Shown: positions 51,115 through 60,134, numbered from the stretch's first letter. The stretch is 64,000 nucleotides of DNA from an uncultured Lachnospiraceae bacterium (GCA_945919795.1 CAMEJJ010000008.1:1-64000); one strand, 5' to 3'. Notes: generated from the sequence alone by a model not told the origin. Numbers and translations: made by a program.

Positions 51115-52236
51115 TTAATTTGAATCGATATTTTTTTGCAACCATGCGCGATAGTCTTCCCGTATTTCCTGAATTGACACCAAAATGCCGTCACGCTTTA
51201 CATACCAAACCTCAAAGCCATTCAGCCTTTTAGCTTTTACACCTTTTACCTTTGCCGCACAACTGTGCATATCCGTGATTTTTCCTTTATAAAGAAGTTT
51301 TCCGTCTGCCTGCAAAATACCGCCTTTTGTTCCATCCTGTAAATAGAACATCTCCTCATTAAAAAAGAAACCGTTTTGAATCATCTCCGACATCTTGGCT
51401 GTTAAAGGCTTTGTGTCAAAGACAGCGTTGGCAATATCCGAATCTTCAAACACTTCGCGTTCAATTCTTTGTTTACCGTACTCGTAATATTTGGGATCCC
51501 GCTCAATCATAAAATAGTTTCGTCCCAGCCTTTTTGCAATGGCTCCCGTAGTCATAGTTCCGCCAAACGGGTCTAATACCATATCGCCGACATTGGAAGA
51601 TATCGCAATAATACGGTATAGCAGTTCTTCCGGCTTTTGTGTTGTATGAAGCTTTTCACCCTGTTCATTTTTTAGTCGCTCGTTTCCGGAGCACACTGCA
51701 ATTTTCCAAACCGATCCCAATTGCTTGCGAATTCCCTTTTCATAATCAGCTTCATCCACCGTATCCAGATTCAGCTCTTTTGCCGTTTTATAGTGAAAAG
51801 TATACTTGGATTTTTTGCTTTTCGTAGCCCAGATTAATGTCTCATGACTGTTATTTAATCTTGTCCCCTTAAAATTCGGTGTCGGATTTTTTTTATGCCA
51901 TACGATATCATTGATTAGCCAGTATCCGATTTCCTGCATAATAGCGCCAATGGTATAGATACACTGCATCCCGCCGATTACCCAGATGGAGCCGTCGGGC
52001 TTTAAAATCCGGTAGCATTCACGAAGCCATTCTTTAGTGAAGGCTTCATAATCTTCCAGACTTTCAAACTGATCCCATGCATCCATACAACCATCAAAAT
52101 CCGTTCCCTCCACACGTTTTAAGACTCCTTCCACTCTCATCCAGTAAGGAGGATCGGCAAAAATCAGATCAATGCTGTTTTCCTCAAGCTTTTTCATCTC
52201 CTCTATCGAATTGCCATTGATAATCATACTTTCCAT
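51115..52236 (-). CDS. beta-class DNA adenine methyltransferase, CcrM/HinfI-like
   Basis: LIFADPPYWMRVEG, WDQFESLEDYEAFTKEWL, IWVIGGMQCIYTIGAIMQEIGYWLINDIVWHKKNPTPNFKGTRLNNSHETLIWA, TTQKPEELLYRII; C-terminal RAMA-like domain. Confidence 0.88.
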   Translation of the reverse strand: MESMIINGNSIEEMKKLEENSIDLIFADPPYWMRVEGVLKRVEGTDFDGCMDAWDQFESLEDYEAFTKEWLRECYRILKPDGSIWVIGGMQCIYTIGAIMQEIGYWLINDIVWHKKNPTPNFKGTRLNNSHETLIWATKSKKSKYTFHYKTAKELNLDTVDEADYEKGIRKQLGSVWKIAVCSGNERLKNEQGEKLHTTQKPEELLYRIIAISSNVGDMVLDPFGGTMTTGAIAKRLGRNYFMIERDPKYYEYGKQRIEREVFEDSDIANAVFDTKPLTAKMSEMIQNGFFFNEEMFYLQDGTKGGILQADGKLLYKGKITDMHSCAAKVKGVKAKRLNGFEVWYVKRDGILVSIQEIREDYRAWLQKNIDSN

Positions 52237-52264
52237 TCTATTAACCTACTCTTGCTTAAAATGT

Positions 52265-52867
52265 TTATTTCACACCCAGATATCCCTTTAGTTCGTTCCA
52301 GTTAGCTGACATATTGGTACTTGGTGCATCAATAAAATAAAACTGCAACTTAATCGGCTCTCCATTTACAACAAATGTATTGGCTCCCGAAGACTTCCAC
52401 GGATACTCCGTTTCCCATGTAGACCCATTAAAAAAGATAGGATCTTTCTTCTTGTCGGGCCAGTATGCCACAAAATATACCGTATAGGCTTTATGCAAAT
52501 CCGTATCCTTAAATGTTTTATAATCTCCCATTCCCACAATCAGCATATAAGGATCTACATCCGCCGTTTCCAGTATTTTTTTTGCCTCAGGTTTACCAAG
52601 CCAAGAAACATCACCATACGGATTGCTTCCAACCAGACTGTCATCATTGATTCCCACCACCGAATCATGCGCATATAGCTCCGTCAATTCCGTCTGTGTA
52701 GCCGTCATGCAGTTTTTGGCCTCCAACATATACTGATCCTTTTTTGCCCTGTCAATGTATCCTAAAAGCTGTGGCACAAGAATGGCAGCAAGAATTGCCA
52801 GTATTACAAGTACAACAATCAATTCTACCAATGTAAAACCACTGTGATTCATCATTCTTCTTTTCAT
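52265..52867 (-). CDS. type IV pilin-like prepilin
   Basis: NHSGFTLVELIVVLVILAILAAILVPQLLGYIDRAK class III signal peptide. Confidence 0.88.
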   Translation of the reverse strand: MKRRMMNHSGFTLVELIVVLVILAILAAILVPQLLGYIDRAKKDQYMLEAKNCMTATQTELTELYAHDSVVGINDDSLVGSNPYGDVSWLGKPEAKKILETADVDPYMLIVGMGDYKTFKDTDLHKAYTVYFVAYWPDKKKDPIFFNGSTWETEYPWKSSGANTFVVNGEPIKLQFYFIDAPSTNMSANWNELKGYLGVK

Positions 52868-52955
52868 CTTTATCTGCTCTTTTCTATTCTGTCGTAAAAA
52901 GATATCTCTTCACCTTGTAATTGTTATCAGTATACCATATATATCGGCTCATTTC

Positions 52956-53888
52956 CTATTTTGTTTCCCTATCCTTTAAAATCCGATGAATCTTATTGCT
53001 TAATATCCAATCTTCTTTGGTGCGCATATTCTTGATTTCGGCTAAATAAGATTCATTTAAGGATATATCATATAAAGCTGCAAGATACAAAACCCTTGCA
53101 TAACTTGGCTCATGAAGTTTCTCCAGTTTCTTTTTTATAACCATGTATGCTCTGGAAGGATCAAGTGTAATAACGGCATTGATAACGCCCAAATCTCCCT
53201 GGTCAAATCTTTCAAAAATTGTATTTTGCAACTCCAGTTTCTCATTATCGTATAATGCATCTACAAAATCAGGTGCATGTCCTTTTAACTCCGGAACGGA
53301 AATCTGTTGTATAAAATTTATGTAAGACTGACTATGTTCTTCATCACATGCAGGATAAAACCTTTCTCTTATCTCTTCTTTTAGATTATCCTTTGTAAGA
53401 ATTTGTAATGAGGTTATGGCACCGGAAGAAATTCTCTCATGTACTATGGGTCCCTCACAATTTTGCCAAGTGATGCCCTCATAGTCCTCAAAAAAGTATG
53501 TTGTTTCTCCAAAAACATGATCGGCAAATTCTTTTGAAGCAGCATTCCATAGTTTCATAGGATCATATTTATTTCCGGTTCCAAAATTGTTTTGCCAGGG
53601 GAACTTCACATTTAACCATTCCCATTCGTCCAACACTTTACCTCCCGGAGTACTATTAAAGGTTTGCCATCCCATGATCTGTGCTATTTTTGTGATCCTT
53701 TTCTTGTCACCACTCCAAAAACATGCTCTGTCTTTGGATGTTGAAAAATCGAGTCCCTTAACAAATCCGTGATAATCCTCTTCTAAGAGCATTTGAAACA
53801 AATCATGCACTTCTTTTTCATCAGATGCATAAGGCATCATCCTTATCAGGAATTCCTGATATCCTGCTTTATCCAAATCTGAAATCAT
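52956..53888 (-). CDS. protein with ADP-ribosyl cyclase (CD38-like)/NADase-like N-terminal region
   Basis: ACFWSGDKKRITKIAQIMGWQTFNSTPGGKVLDEW...LWNAASKEFADHVFG...WQNCEGPIVHERI order of motifs; start at MISDLD overlapping stop of radical SAM gene (ATGA). Confidence 0.42.
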   Translation of the reverse strand: MISDLDKAGYQEFLIRMMPYASDEKEVHDLFQMLLEEDYHGFVKGLDFSTSKDRACFWSGDKKRITKIAQIMGWQTFNSTPGGKVLDEWEWLNVKFPWQNNFGTGNKYDPMKLWNAASKEFADHVFGETTYFFEDYEGITWQNCEGPIVHERISSGAITSLQILTKDNLKEEIRERFYPACDEEHSQSYINFIQQISVPELKGHAPDFVDALYDNEKLELQNTIFERFDQGDLGVINAVITLDPSRAYMVIKKKLEKLHEPSYARVLYLAALYDISLNESYLAEIKNMRTKEDWILSNKIHRILKDRETK

Positions 53889-55414
53889 AAAATCACCGGC
53901 TTCCATACGAATGAAGGAAATGTTTGATCCTGTTCATAACAGGCATCCTCCAAGTTTTCTCTTATATTATCGAGTTTCTTTAAAACCTGTATCGTCTCGT
54001 CCGTATGCAGTTTTTTGCCATAATATAAATCCAGAAACAGTTCATATACAGCCCGATTTAATTCTCTCATGACTGCCTGATATTCTTCTTTTCTGAAATA
54101 TTTCTCTATGAATTCTTCTCCAAAAAAATTTTTTACTGCATTTAAAAAGTTTGCAAAAAAATGCGTATACAACTCACTTTTATTCAGTATTTCTTTTCCC
54201 GTACTGTCGCTACATGCCTTCACAACTCTGTCACAAAATTCTTTCACTCTGAAATCTTTAAAATTGTAATTATAATAATCGATATCAGCCGCAGTTTCCT
54301 TTAATAACCCATCCTCTTTGATACGGTCGTAAAGTTTTGTTCCTTTAACAATCATCAGTCTGTGAACATAATGACTCAGACTTGAAAATCCATATTCATA
54401 AAGCATCTGTGCATTTTCCAGTATTCCTTCCATGGTAGAATAAGGATGAATATTGATAAAACCGATATCCAGATTGAAACCGTGGTTTCTGACAAAATTG
54501 ATAGCAAGCCTTATATCCTGCAGTGTCTGCTTCTGAAAAATATGTAATTCATTTTCCTGAAACGATTCAATGCCAAGATAGATCGTGGATAATCCTGCTT
54601 CCTTTAATACTGCTATTTCACGCTCCGAATAAAGTTTATATATGGAAGTCCTGAAATTTGCTGCAAACACAATCGGAAGTTTCATTTGGATAAGCTTTTG
54701 TGCAATCTCAATTGAGCGGTGTGCCTTTGTCCTGTTATAATACTCTGCATCTTCATCTTCAAAGCTGCTGTCAGCAAATCTTAGTATTAAAAATGGTTGA
54801 TTCTGATACAACCTTTTGATCTCATCGGCAATATCTTTCACACTCCGTCCTCTCCAACACTTTTGTATTCTTAAAGCCGGATCTGTACAGAAGCTACATT
54901 TTCTGGTACATCCGATGGATGTCAGCAACATTTCTTCTCTGTATGGATTCGCACAGATGGGTTCGCTTTGCGGAAACGAATCCCGCATCTTTATATACTT
55001 ATATAACTGTTTTTCTTTCAGTCTGAAATGCACTTCATCCGCACAATCATCAAATGGAAATATTCTGTCACAGATTTCTATATCACTATATTTTTTCAAA
55101 ACGTCCTTATAATAACAGGCTGTATATCCCCAAAGTACCACCTTGATATCCGGCTGAAGTTCTTTTACCTTATGTATAAAATCCATCGTTAATGATATAG
55201 AACAGCTCATATATTCATATCTAAAGTCAAAAACACTGATATAAAGTACATCATAGGAACCTTTGGTCACAAATGAAACTGCTTTTTCTACCTGATTAAA
55301 ATACCCAAGCTTAGCTTCACATCCGTTGTCTATTAGATATTGAAAAAAATATTCGGCATTTTGATGATGCTCCAGATATTGGTTATTATCTTGTAAAGAA
55401 ATAATTGCATACAT
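53885..55414 (-). CDS. B12-binding-type radical SAM protein
   Basis: N-terminal Rossmann-like region VLYISVFDFRYEY..VVLWGYTA; CTRKCSFC (CxxxCxxC); YLGIESFQENELHIFQK. Confidence 0.85.
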   Translation of the reverse strand: MYAIISLQDNNQYLEHHQNAEYFFQYLIDNGCEAKLGYFNQVEKAVSFVTKGSYDVLYISVFDFRYEYMSCSISLTMDFIHKVKELQPDIKVVLWGYTACYYKDVLKKYSDIEICDRIFPFDDCADEVHFRLKEKQLYKYIKMRDSFPQSEPICANPYREEMLLTSIGCTRKCSFCTDPALRIQKCWRGRSVKDIADEIKRLYQNQPFLILRFADSSFEDEDAEYYNRTKAHRSIEIAQKLIQMKLPIVFAANFRTSIYKLYSEREIAVLKEAGLSTIYLGIESFQENELHIFQKQTLQDIRLAINFVRNHGFNLDIGFINIHPYSTMEGILENAQMLYEYGFSSLSHYVHRLMIVKGTKLYDRIKEDGLLKETAADIDYYNYNFKDFRVKEFCDRVVKACSDSTGKEILNKSELYTHFFANFLNAVKNFFGEEFIEKYFRKEEYQAVMRELNRAVYELFLDLYYGKKLHTDETIQVLKKLDNIRENLEDACYEQDQTFPSFVWKPVIL

Positions 55415-55510
55415 AATATTTCCCCATTTATGTCTTGTTTGTACATCTGTTTTATTTGTGTTTTCGTTTTATTTATAATTCTTTCATTCGTGCTTATTTA
55501 TCATTTGTAT

Positions 55511-56212
55511 TTATATCTTTTTTTGGCTTCTCGTATATATTTTGCTCGGTCTGTGCATTTGTCCTGTTGTATATTCGTCGGTTTCAGATACCAGTTCTTT
55601 TATCTTCTTACGAAAGTTAGCTTTGTATAATTTCTTATCAAGCAATATCTCATATATCTTCTGTAAATCCGGGAGTGTAAATTTTTCCGGCAGAAATTGA
55701 AATGCTATGGAAGTATACGCAACCTTATTTTTAATTCGCTCTCTTCCGTACTGAATCATTTTCTTATGATCAAAGGCTATGGCATCGTCTTTTTCCTCAT
55801 TTAAAATATCTTTAACAGAAAACAGATGCCTCCTAATATCCCCAAGCTGATCACATGTATATAATTCTTCTTTGGGAACCAATGCCAGATAGGAAACCGA
55901 AATAATACGCATTCTTGGGTCCCTGTCTACCTCACCCCATGTATACAACTGTTCAAAATATATATTCTCCAAACCAGCCTTATCAAGCAATCCTCTTTTG
56001 ACCGCATCTTCCAACGATTCATGGATTCCAACAAATACACCCGGCAAAGACAATCTGCCCACGAAAGGGGAAGCCTTCCTTTCAACCAAAAAAATTTTCA
56101 ATTCATCATCCTCTATTGTAAATATGAGTAAATCAACCGCTACGGATGGTTTTTCATACTCCCGACTGTCATACTGGGCCAGAAATTGTTCATCAGCCAA
56201 TTCATTTGTCAT
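55511..56212 (-). CDS. NrtR-like Nudix-related transcriptional regulator
   Basis: Nudix-like domain SVAVDLLIFTIEDDELKIFLVERKASPFVGRLSLPGVFVG plus C-terminal winged helix KFTLPDLQKIYEILLDKKLYKANFRKKIKEL...HRPSKIY. Confidence 0.8.
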   Translation of the reverse strand: MTNELADEQFLAQYDSREYEKPSVAVDLLIFTIEDDELKIFLVERKASPFVGRLSLPGVFVGIHESLEDAVKRGLLDKAGLENIYFEQLYTWGEVDRDPRMRIISVSYLALVPKEELYTCDQLGDIRRHLFSVKDILNEEKDDAIAFDHKKMIQYGRERIKNKVAYTSIAFQFLPEKFTLPDLQKIYEILLDKKLYKANFRKKIKELVSETDEYTTGQMHRPSKIYTRSQKKI

Positions 56213-56241
56213 TATTTGGTCCTCCTTTATGTATTTTTAGT

Positions 56242-56293
56242 TAGTAGCATATCGATACTTTGTTGTAATTATATTAGTATACTTTTGCTACTA
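56242..56293 (-). promoter_or_regulatory. candidate operator dyad upstream of the NrtR-like gene
   Basis: tagtagcatatcgatact (56242-56259) and inverted agtatacttttgctacta (56276-56293). Confidence 0.5.
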
Positions 56294-56364
56294 TGTCAAC
56301 AAAAAATATTTAGAAATAAAAAGGTACCTTTTTTGCACCGTGTGCTGAATTATGGATATAGAAA

Positions 56365-56395
56365 AGCCCTTGCAAACATAGAGTTTGCAAGGGAG
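56365..56395. terminator. terminator-like hairpin
   Basis: cccttgcaaac atagag tttgcaaggg. Confidence 0.6.
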
Positions 56396-56426
56396 TGGTA
56401 AATTTTAAATATTTTACTCTTTATAA

Positions 56427-57461
56427 CTACAGCCAATTTATACGCTTTTCGAACACTACTTTATGCTCTCCTTCTTCTATTATTCCAATCTCATAACAAT
56501 CATAGAACTGACTAATATGTGCCATTCCATGTATAATATCTCTATCAAACAAATCTTTGATTGATTTATAATATGGCGTATGAGGTTTCATGATCTGTTC
56601 TATAAATGTTAATCCATCTATTTTATCCAACTTTATTTGCGGCATTTTGTCCATCAATAACCGAATCAATGAATATCCATTTGTATGAAGACCATTAGAG
56701 GCAATCGCTAAAACAGAATCTCCTTTTTGGATTGCTGTTCCGTCTATTACCTTTGATTTTTCAACAATACCGGCAATGCTTGAAGTAAGTACATAAACCC
56801 CTGATTCTACAACTAATGGCTGAATGGAAGTCTCTCCACCTACAAGGGAACATTCATTTTCTCTACAAGCTTCCGAAACACCCTTTACCAATGATTTTAT
56901 TGTGTCTTTTTCTGCATTACCACAAACAATCGTATCCAACACCGCCAAAGGCTTGGCTCCCATAACTATAATATCATTTACCAGATGATTAACCATATCG
57001 TGGCAAATTGATTCTGTATAACCATATTCCATGGCAAGTTTTTGTTTAGATCCAGGTTCCTCTGCCTTTAATACCAAAACAGGATTCTCAATCTCAGCGA
57101 ATTTGATATCATATAAGGAAGCAAAAGGTCCCAAACCATTCAAAACACGTTTGTCCTTGGTTTCCAAATGCTTTGACATTTCTTTCTTGATGGAATCTGT
57201 ATAGGTAATATCGATTCCAGCCTTACTGTATGATAATCCTTCTACATCTTTTTCACTACCGGCCAGAATTTCATCTACCGATACCTCTAACACAATCGCC
57301 AGATCTCTCAATATTTCAATGTTAGGATATGTGGTTCCGTTCTCCCACTTTGATATTGCCTGAAAAGAAATGTTTAACTTATCTGCAAGCTGTTGTTGCG
57401 TCAACCCAAGAGCCTTACGTTTTTCCATTATAAAATTGCCAACTTTAATACTGTCAAGCAT
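56427..57461 (-). CDS. XRE-family HTH protein fused to a degenerate PurM (AIR synthase)-like domain
   Basis: HTH GLTQQQLADKLNISFQAISKWENGTTYPN; PurM-like LNGLGPFASLYDI, CHDMVNHLVNDIIVMGAKPLAVLD, CSLVGGET, NGLHTNGYSLIR, HGMAHIS; start MLDSIKV after ggaggt RBS. Confidence 0.85.
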   Translation of the reverse strand: MLDSIKVGNFIMEKRKALGLTQQQLADKLNISFQAISKWENGTTYPNIEILRDLAIVLEVSVDEILAGSEKDVEGLSYSKAGIDITYTDSIKKEMSKHLETKDKRVLNGLGPFASLYDIKFAEIENPVLVLKAEEPGSKQKLAMEYGYTESICHDMVNHLVNDIIVMGAKPLAVLDTIVCGNAEKDTIKSLVKGVSEACRENECSLVGGETSIQPLVVESGVYVLTSSIAGIVEKSKVIDGTAIQKGDSVLAIASNGLHTNGYSLIRLLMDKMPQIKLDKIDGLTFIEQIMKPHTPYYKSIKDLFDRDIIHGMAHISQFYDCYEIGIIEEGEHKVVFEKRINWL

Positions 57462-57608
57462 CGGAAATACCTCCGTTTTTATTTTATAATAGCTTACCTT
57501 GCAGCCATGAAACAATAACCGCGAAAGGGAGTTCTAAAACATAACTCAACTATGAGTTGAATTGATGTATATTCATAGGATTTCTGACATACACAAATCC
57601 CTCTTTCA

Positions 57609-57637
57609 TTGTAAATTTTTCATTTTACTGTTATAAT
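57609..57637 (+). promoter_or_regulatory. sigma70-type promoter of the small toxin-like mRNA
   Basis: TTGTAA (57609-57614) -17 nt- TATAAT (57632-57637); predicted start at about 57644. Confidence 0.7.
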
Positions 57638-57748
57638 TAATTTGGTGCTACCCTATTCGGTAGGCGGTTAGTCCTTCAGCAGAGGGACTGTGACCCTCTG
57701 ATTACATAGAAATCATCTTGTATGAAATTTATCAAAGGAGGGATGCCA

Positions 57749-57844
57749 ATGTTGACTCTTGAAGGTCTCATTGCAGTTTTAAGTTTTGGTTTAACCTGCT
57801 TTGGACTTGGATATACAATCGGTAATAAATCACGAAAAAAATAA
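57749..57844 (+). CDS. 31-aa holin-like toxin peptide
   Basis: RBS caaaggaggg; MLTLEGLIAVLSFGLTCFGLGYTIGNKSRKK, single TM with basic tail, Hol-Tox-like pattern. Confidence 0.8.
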   Translation: MLTLEGLIAVLSFGLTCFGLGYTIGNKSRKK

Positions 57845-57880
57845 TCGCCCCCGGTCTGGTAAACTGAGGCGATTATTTTA
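57842..57880. terminator. bidirectional terminator shared by sense and antisense RNAs
   Basis: aaaataatcgcc ... ggcgattatttt. Confidence 0.75.
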
Positions 57881-57920
57881 ATCAATTCATAAACTGGACT
57901 AACCGTCTATCGGTAGCACC
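57842..57920 (-). ncRNA. predicted antisense antitoxin RNA
   Basis: Minus-strand promoter TTGTTA (57946-57951) -17 nt- TCATAA (57923-57928); predicted RNA starts GGTGCTACC, the same as the sense mRNA, and runs to the shared terminator. Confidence 0.5.
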
Positions 57921-58034
57921 TTTTATGAGTTAATAATAACATTATTAACAAAACATGTCAAATGTATAACGCCCCGTGAATGCAAGCATTCCGGAGCTTT
58001 AATACATTTTTCATTTGTAGATAACTGCTATACA

Positions 58035-59795
58035 TTATCTAAAACTCTTAACCCAATTCACCAATGATCCATGATGGGTATTTTCTCTGACAGTTTTTAA
58101 CATATAGTCTGTTACAGGTCCATTACTTCTCATTTTTTCCAGAATTGCCTCCTGCAACTCTTCAACTGTCATATCTTCATAGGATTTAGACCAGTCAACG
58201 CTGACTGCTGTCTCAGTCTTTACCGAAACAGTCTCATCTACTGATGGCTCAATCTTTACCGGAGCAACCTCATCTGCCAATGTCTCAGCCTTCACCGGAT
58301 CAACCTCATCTACCAGTGTCTCAACCTTCGCCGGAACAACTTCGTCTACCGTTGTCTCAAACTTCGCCGGAGCAACTTCCTTCGCCGGTGTCTCAATCTT
58401 TGTCGGGGTAACAATTTCCTCCGTCTTTAAAGGTGCAAGACTTTCGCTCATAAGCTCTTTTGGAATCCAAATTTCACCTGAGTTTGCAGGAACACTGACT
58501 TGAATTCTTCCATTATTTACAGAGACGCTTCTTCCTGTCAATGCACCAACATATTCTGATGATTGTGCCATCGCTTCTACATTCATACATACTTCATTAT
58601 CACCATTATTCACGGTCGTAATAACACTTTTTCCGTCCAAAATTCTCGCATATGCAAAACACGTATTTTGTAATTCCAACTGCTTATACTCACCATAACA
58701 AAGAGCTTTGACATTCTGACGCAGTTTTCCAAGGGTTGCAATTAACTTCGTACATGGATTCGTCTGAACCGCATCTTTATAATCGTCATAATTCAGAGCT
58801 GGTCTTAACGAATCATCGGAGTAACGATCCTTGCGTCCTTCAATTCCAAACTCTGAACCATAATAAAGAGAAGGAATTCCGGGCAATGTGTAAAGCATGA
58901 TATGAACCGGTTCAAAATGTGCTTTATTATTAAGCTTTGTATAGATACGCTCCACATCATGATTATCGACAAAGGTATATAATTTCAGATTGTTTCCAAC
59001 CATGTCGTTAACATATTTAATCGTATGTGCCACTTCAAAATAATTATGGTCATTGTGCGCGGAATACAATGCTTTGTGAAGCATATAATTTGTAACAGAA
59101 TGAAGGGTTCCGTCATTGGCCCATCTTGAGTAATCCCCATGAATTACCTCGCCCATAAGCCAAAAATCCGGTTTCACTTCGTTCGCTACATTTCTCAGGG
59201 CTTTCATATATTCAAAATCCATGACATCTGCGGCATCGAGGCGAATTCCATCAATATCAAATTCGCTGACCCAAAATCTGATCACGTCACAAATATAGTC
59301 CTTAACCGCAGGATTTTTTTGATTTAGCTTTACTAAAAGGTCATATCCACCCCAGTTTGCATAAGAAAAACCGTCATTGTAAGAATTATTACCCCAGAAA
59401 TTCACATCACAATACCAGTCTTTATATTGTGAATTTTCTCTATTCTGCTTAATATCCTGAAAGGCAAAAAAATCACGACCTGTGTGATTAAACACACCGT
59501 CTAATATAACCCGAATTCCCTGCTTGTGACATTCTGCAACAAAACTAGTCAAATCCTCATTCGTCCCAAGTCTGGCATCTAACTTCTTATAATCGGTTGT
59601 CTCATATCCATGTCCGACGGACTCAAAAAGAGGCCCAATATAAAGTGCATTGCATCCGATTTCCTTAATATGTCCAATCCAGGGAAGCAATGTATTCAGA
59701 CGATGTACCGGCTCCTCATAAGAATTTTCCTTTGGTGCTCCTGTAAGCCCCAAAGGATATATGTGATAAAATACTGCTTCATCGTACCATGCCAT
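58035..59795 (-). CDS. alpha-amylase family (GH13) glycosidase with C-terminal repeat region
   Basis: VILDGVFNHTGRDF, DGIRLDAADVMD, MGEVIHGDY, FVDNHDVERI; VxPxKxETxxDE repeats at C-terminus. Confidence 0.9.
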   Translation of the reverse strand: MAWYDEAVFYHIYPLGLTGAPKENSYEEPVHRLNTLLPWIGHIKEIGCNALYIGPLFESVGHGYETTDYKKLDARLGTNEDLTSFVAECHKQGIRVILDGVFNHTGRDFFAFQDIKQNRENSQYKDWYCDVNFWGNNSYNDGFSYANWGGYDLLVKLNQKNPAVKDYICDVIRFWVSEFDIDGIRLDAADVMDFEYMKALRNVANEVKPDFWLMGEVIHGDYSRWANDGTLHSVTNYMLHKALYSAHNDHNYFEVAHTIKYVNDMVGNNLKLYTFVDNHDVERIYTKLNNKAHFEPVHIMLYTLPGIPSLYYGSEFGIEGRKDRYSDDSLRPALNYDDYKDAVQTNPCTKLIATLGKLRQNVKALCYGEYKQLELQNTCFAYARILDGKSVITTVNNGDNEVCMNVEAMAQSSEYVGALTGRSVSVNNGRIQVSVPANSGEIWIPKELMSESLAPLKTEEIVTPTKIETPAKEVAPAKFETTVDEVVPAKVETLVDEVDPVKAETLADEVAPVKIEPSVDETVSVKTETAVSVDWSKSYEDMTVEELQEAILEKMRSNGPVTDYMLKTVRENTHHGSLVNWVKSFR

Positions 59796-59869
59796 GCTGC
59801 TCTCTCCTTAAATACAATTTATCGAGATGTATTTTACCACATCTTGTTCGATTTAGCATCAAATATCTA

Positions 59870-60000
59870 TCAAAATCGTTTAATCTTTTTGGTTGTATTT
59901 TTCTCAAATTCTGTCTCGCGAATTTTTAATTTAACTACACGTTTATAAAGCGGAGCATTCCGATTGTATTCATCCAATATTTCCTGAAGATTACTTCTCT
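59870..60000 (-). pseudogene. 3' relic of an AMP-dependent acyl-CoA synthetase/ligase
   Basis: Minus strand encodes SNLQEILDEYNRNAPLYKRVVKLKIRETEFEKNTTKKIKRF*, preceded by in-frame stop; matches the C-terminal tail style of long-chain acyl-CoA ligases. Confidence 0.6.
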
Positions 60001-60058
60001 ATATCTATATGACATTTTCAACTGCCTCCTATACTCAATTATCTGTTATAGCTTCCTA

Positions 60059-60127
60059 TGAATTGCAGGATATAAAAAGAACTCCTCGAGTAAACTCGGG
60101 AGTTCTTTCCATATCCTGCAATTCGCA
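60059..60127 (-). terminator. long hairpin terminator downstream of rpsI
   Basis: gaattgcaggatat aaaaagaactcc...ggagttcttt ccatatcctgcaattc. Confidence 0.88.
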
Positions 60128-60134
60128 GTAATCC

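Noticed and set aside
51115-52236. Restriction-modification system
   Set aside because: Only a methyltransferase is present; neighbours are a pilin-like protein and a GH3-GH25 hydrolase.
52265-52867. Type IV pilus or competence operon
   Set aside because: A single prepilin-like gene without ATPase, platform or peptidase genes nearby.
57676-57885. 69-aa minus ORF opposite the holin-like toxin
   Set aside because: Antisense to a better supported RBS-preceded small gene; no family resemblance.
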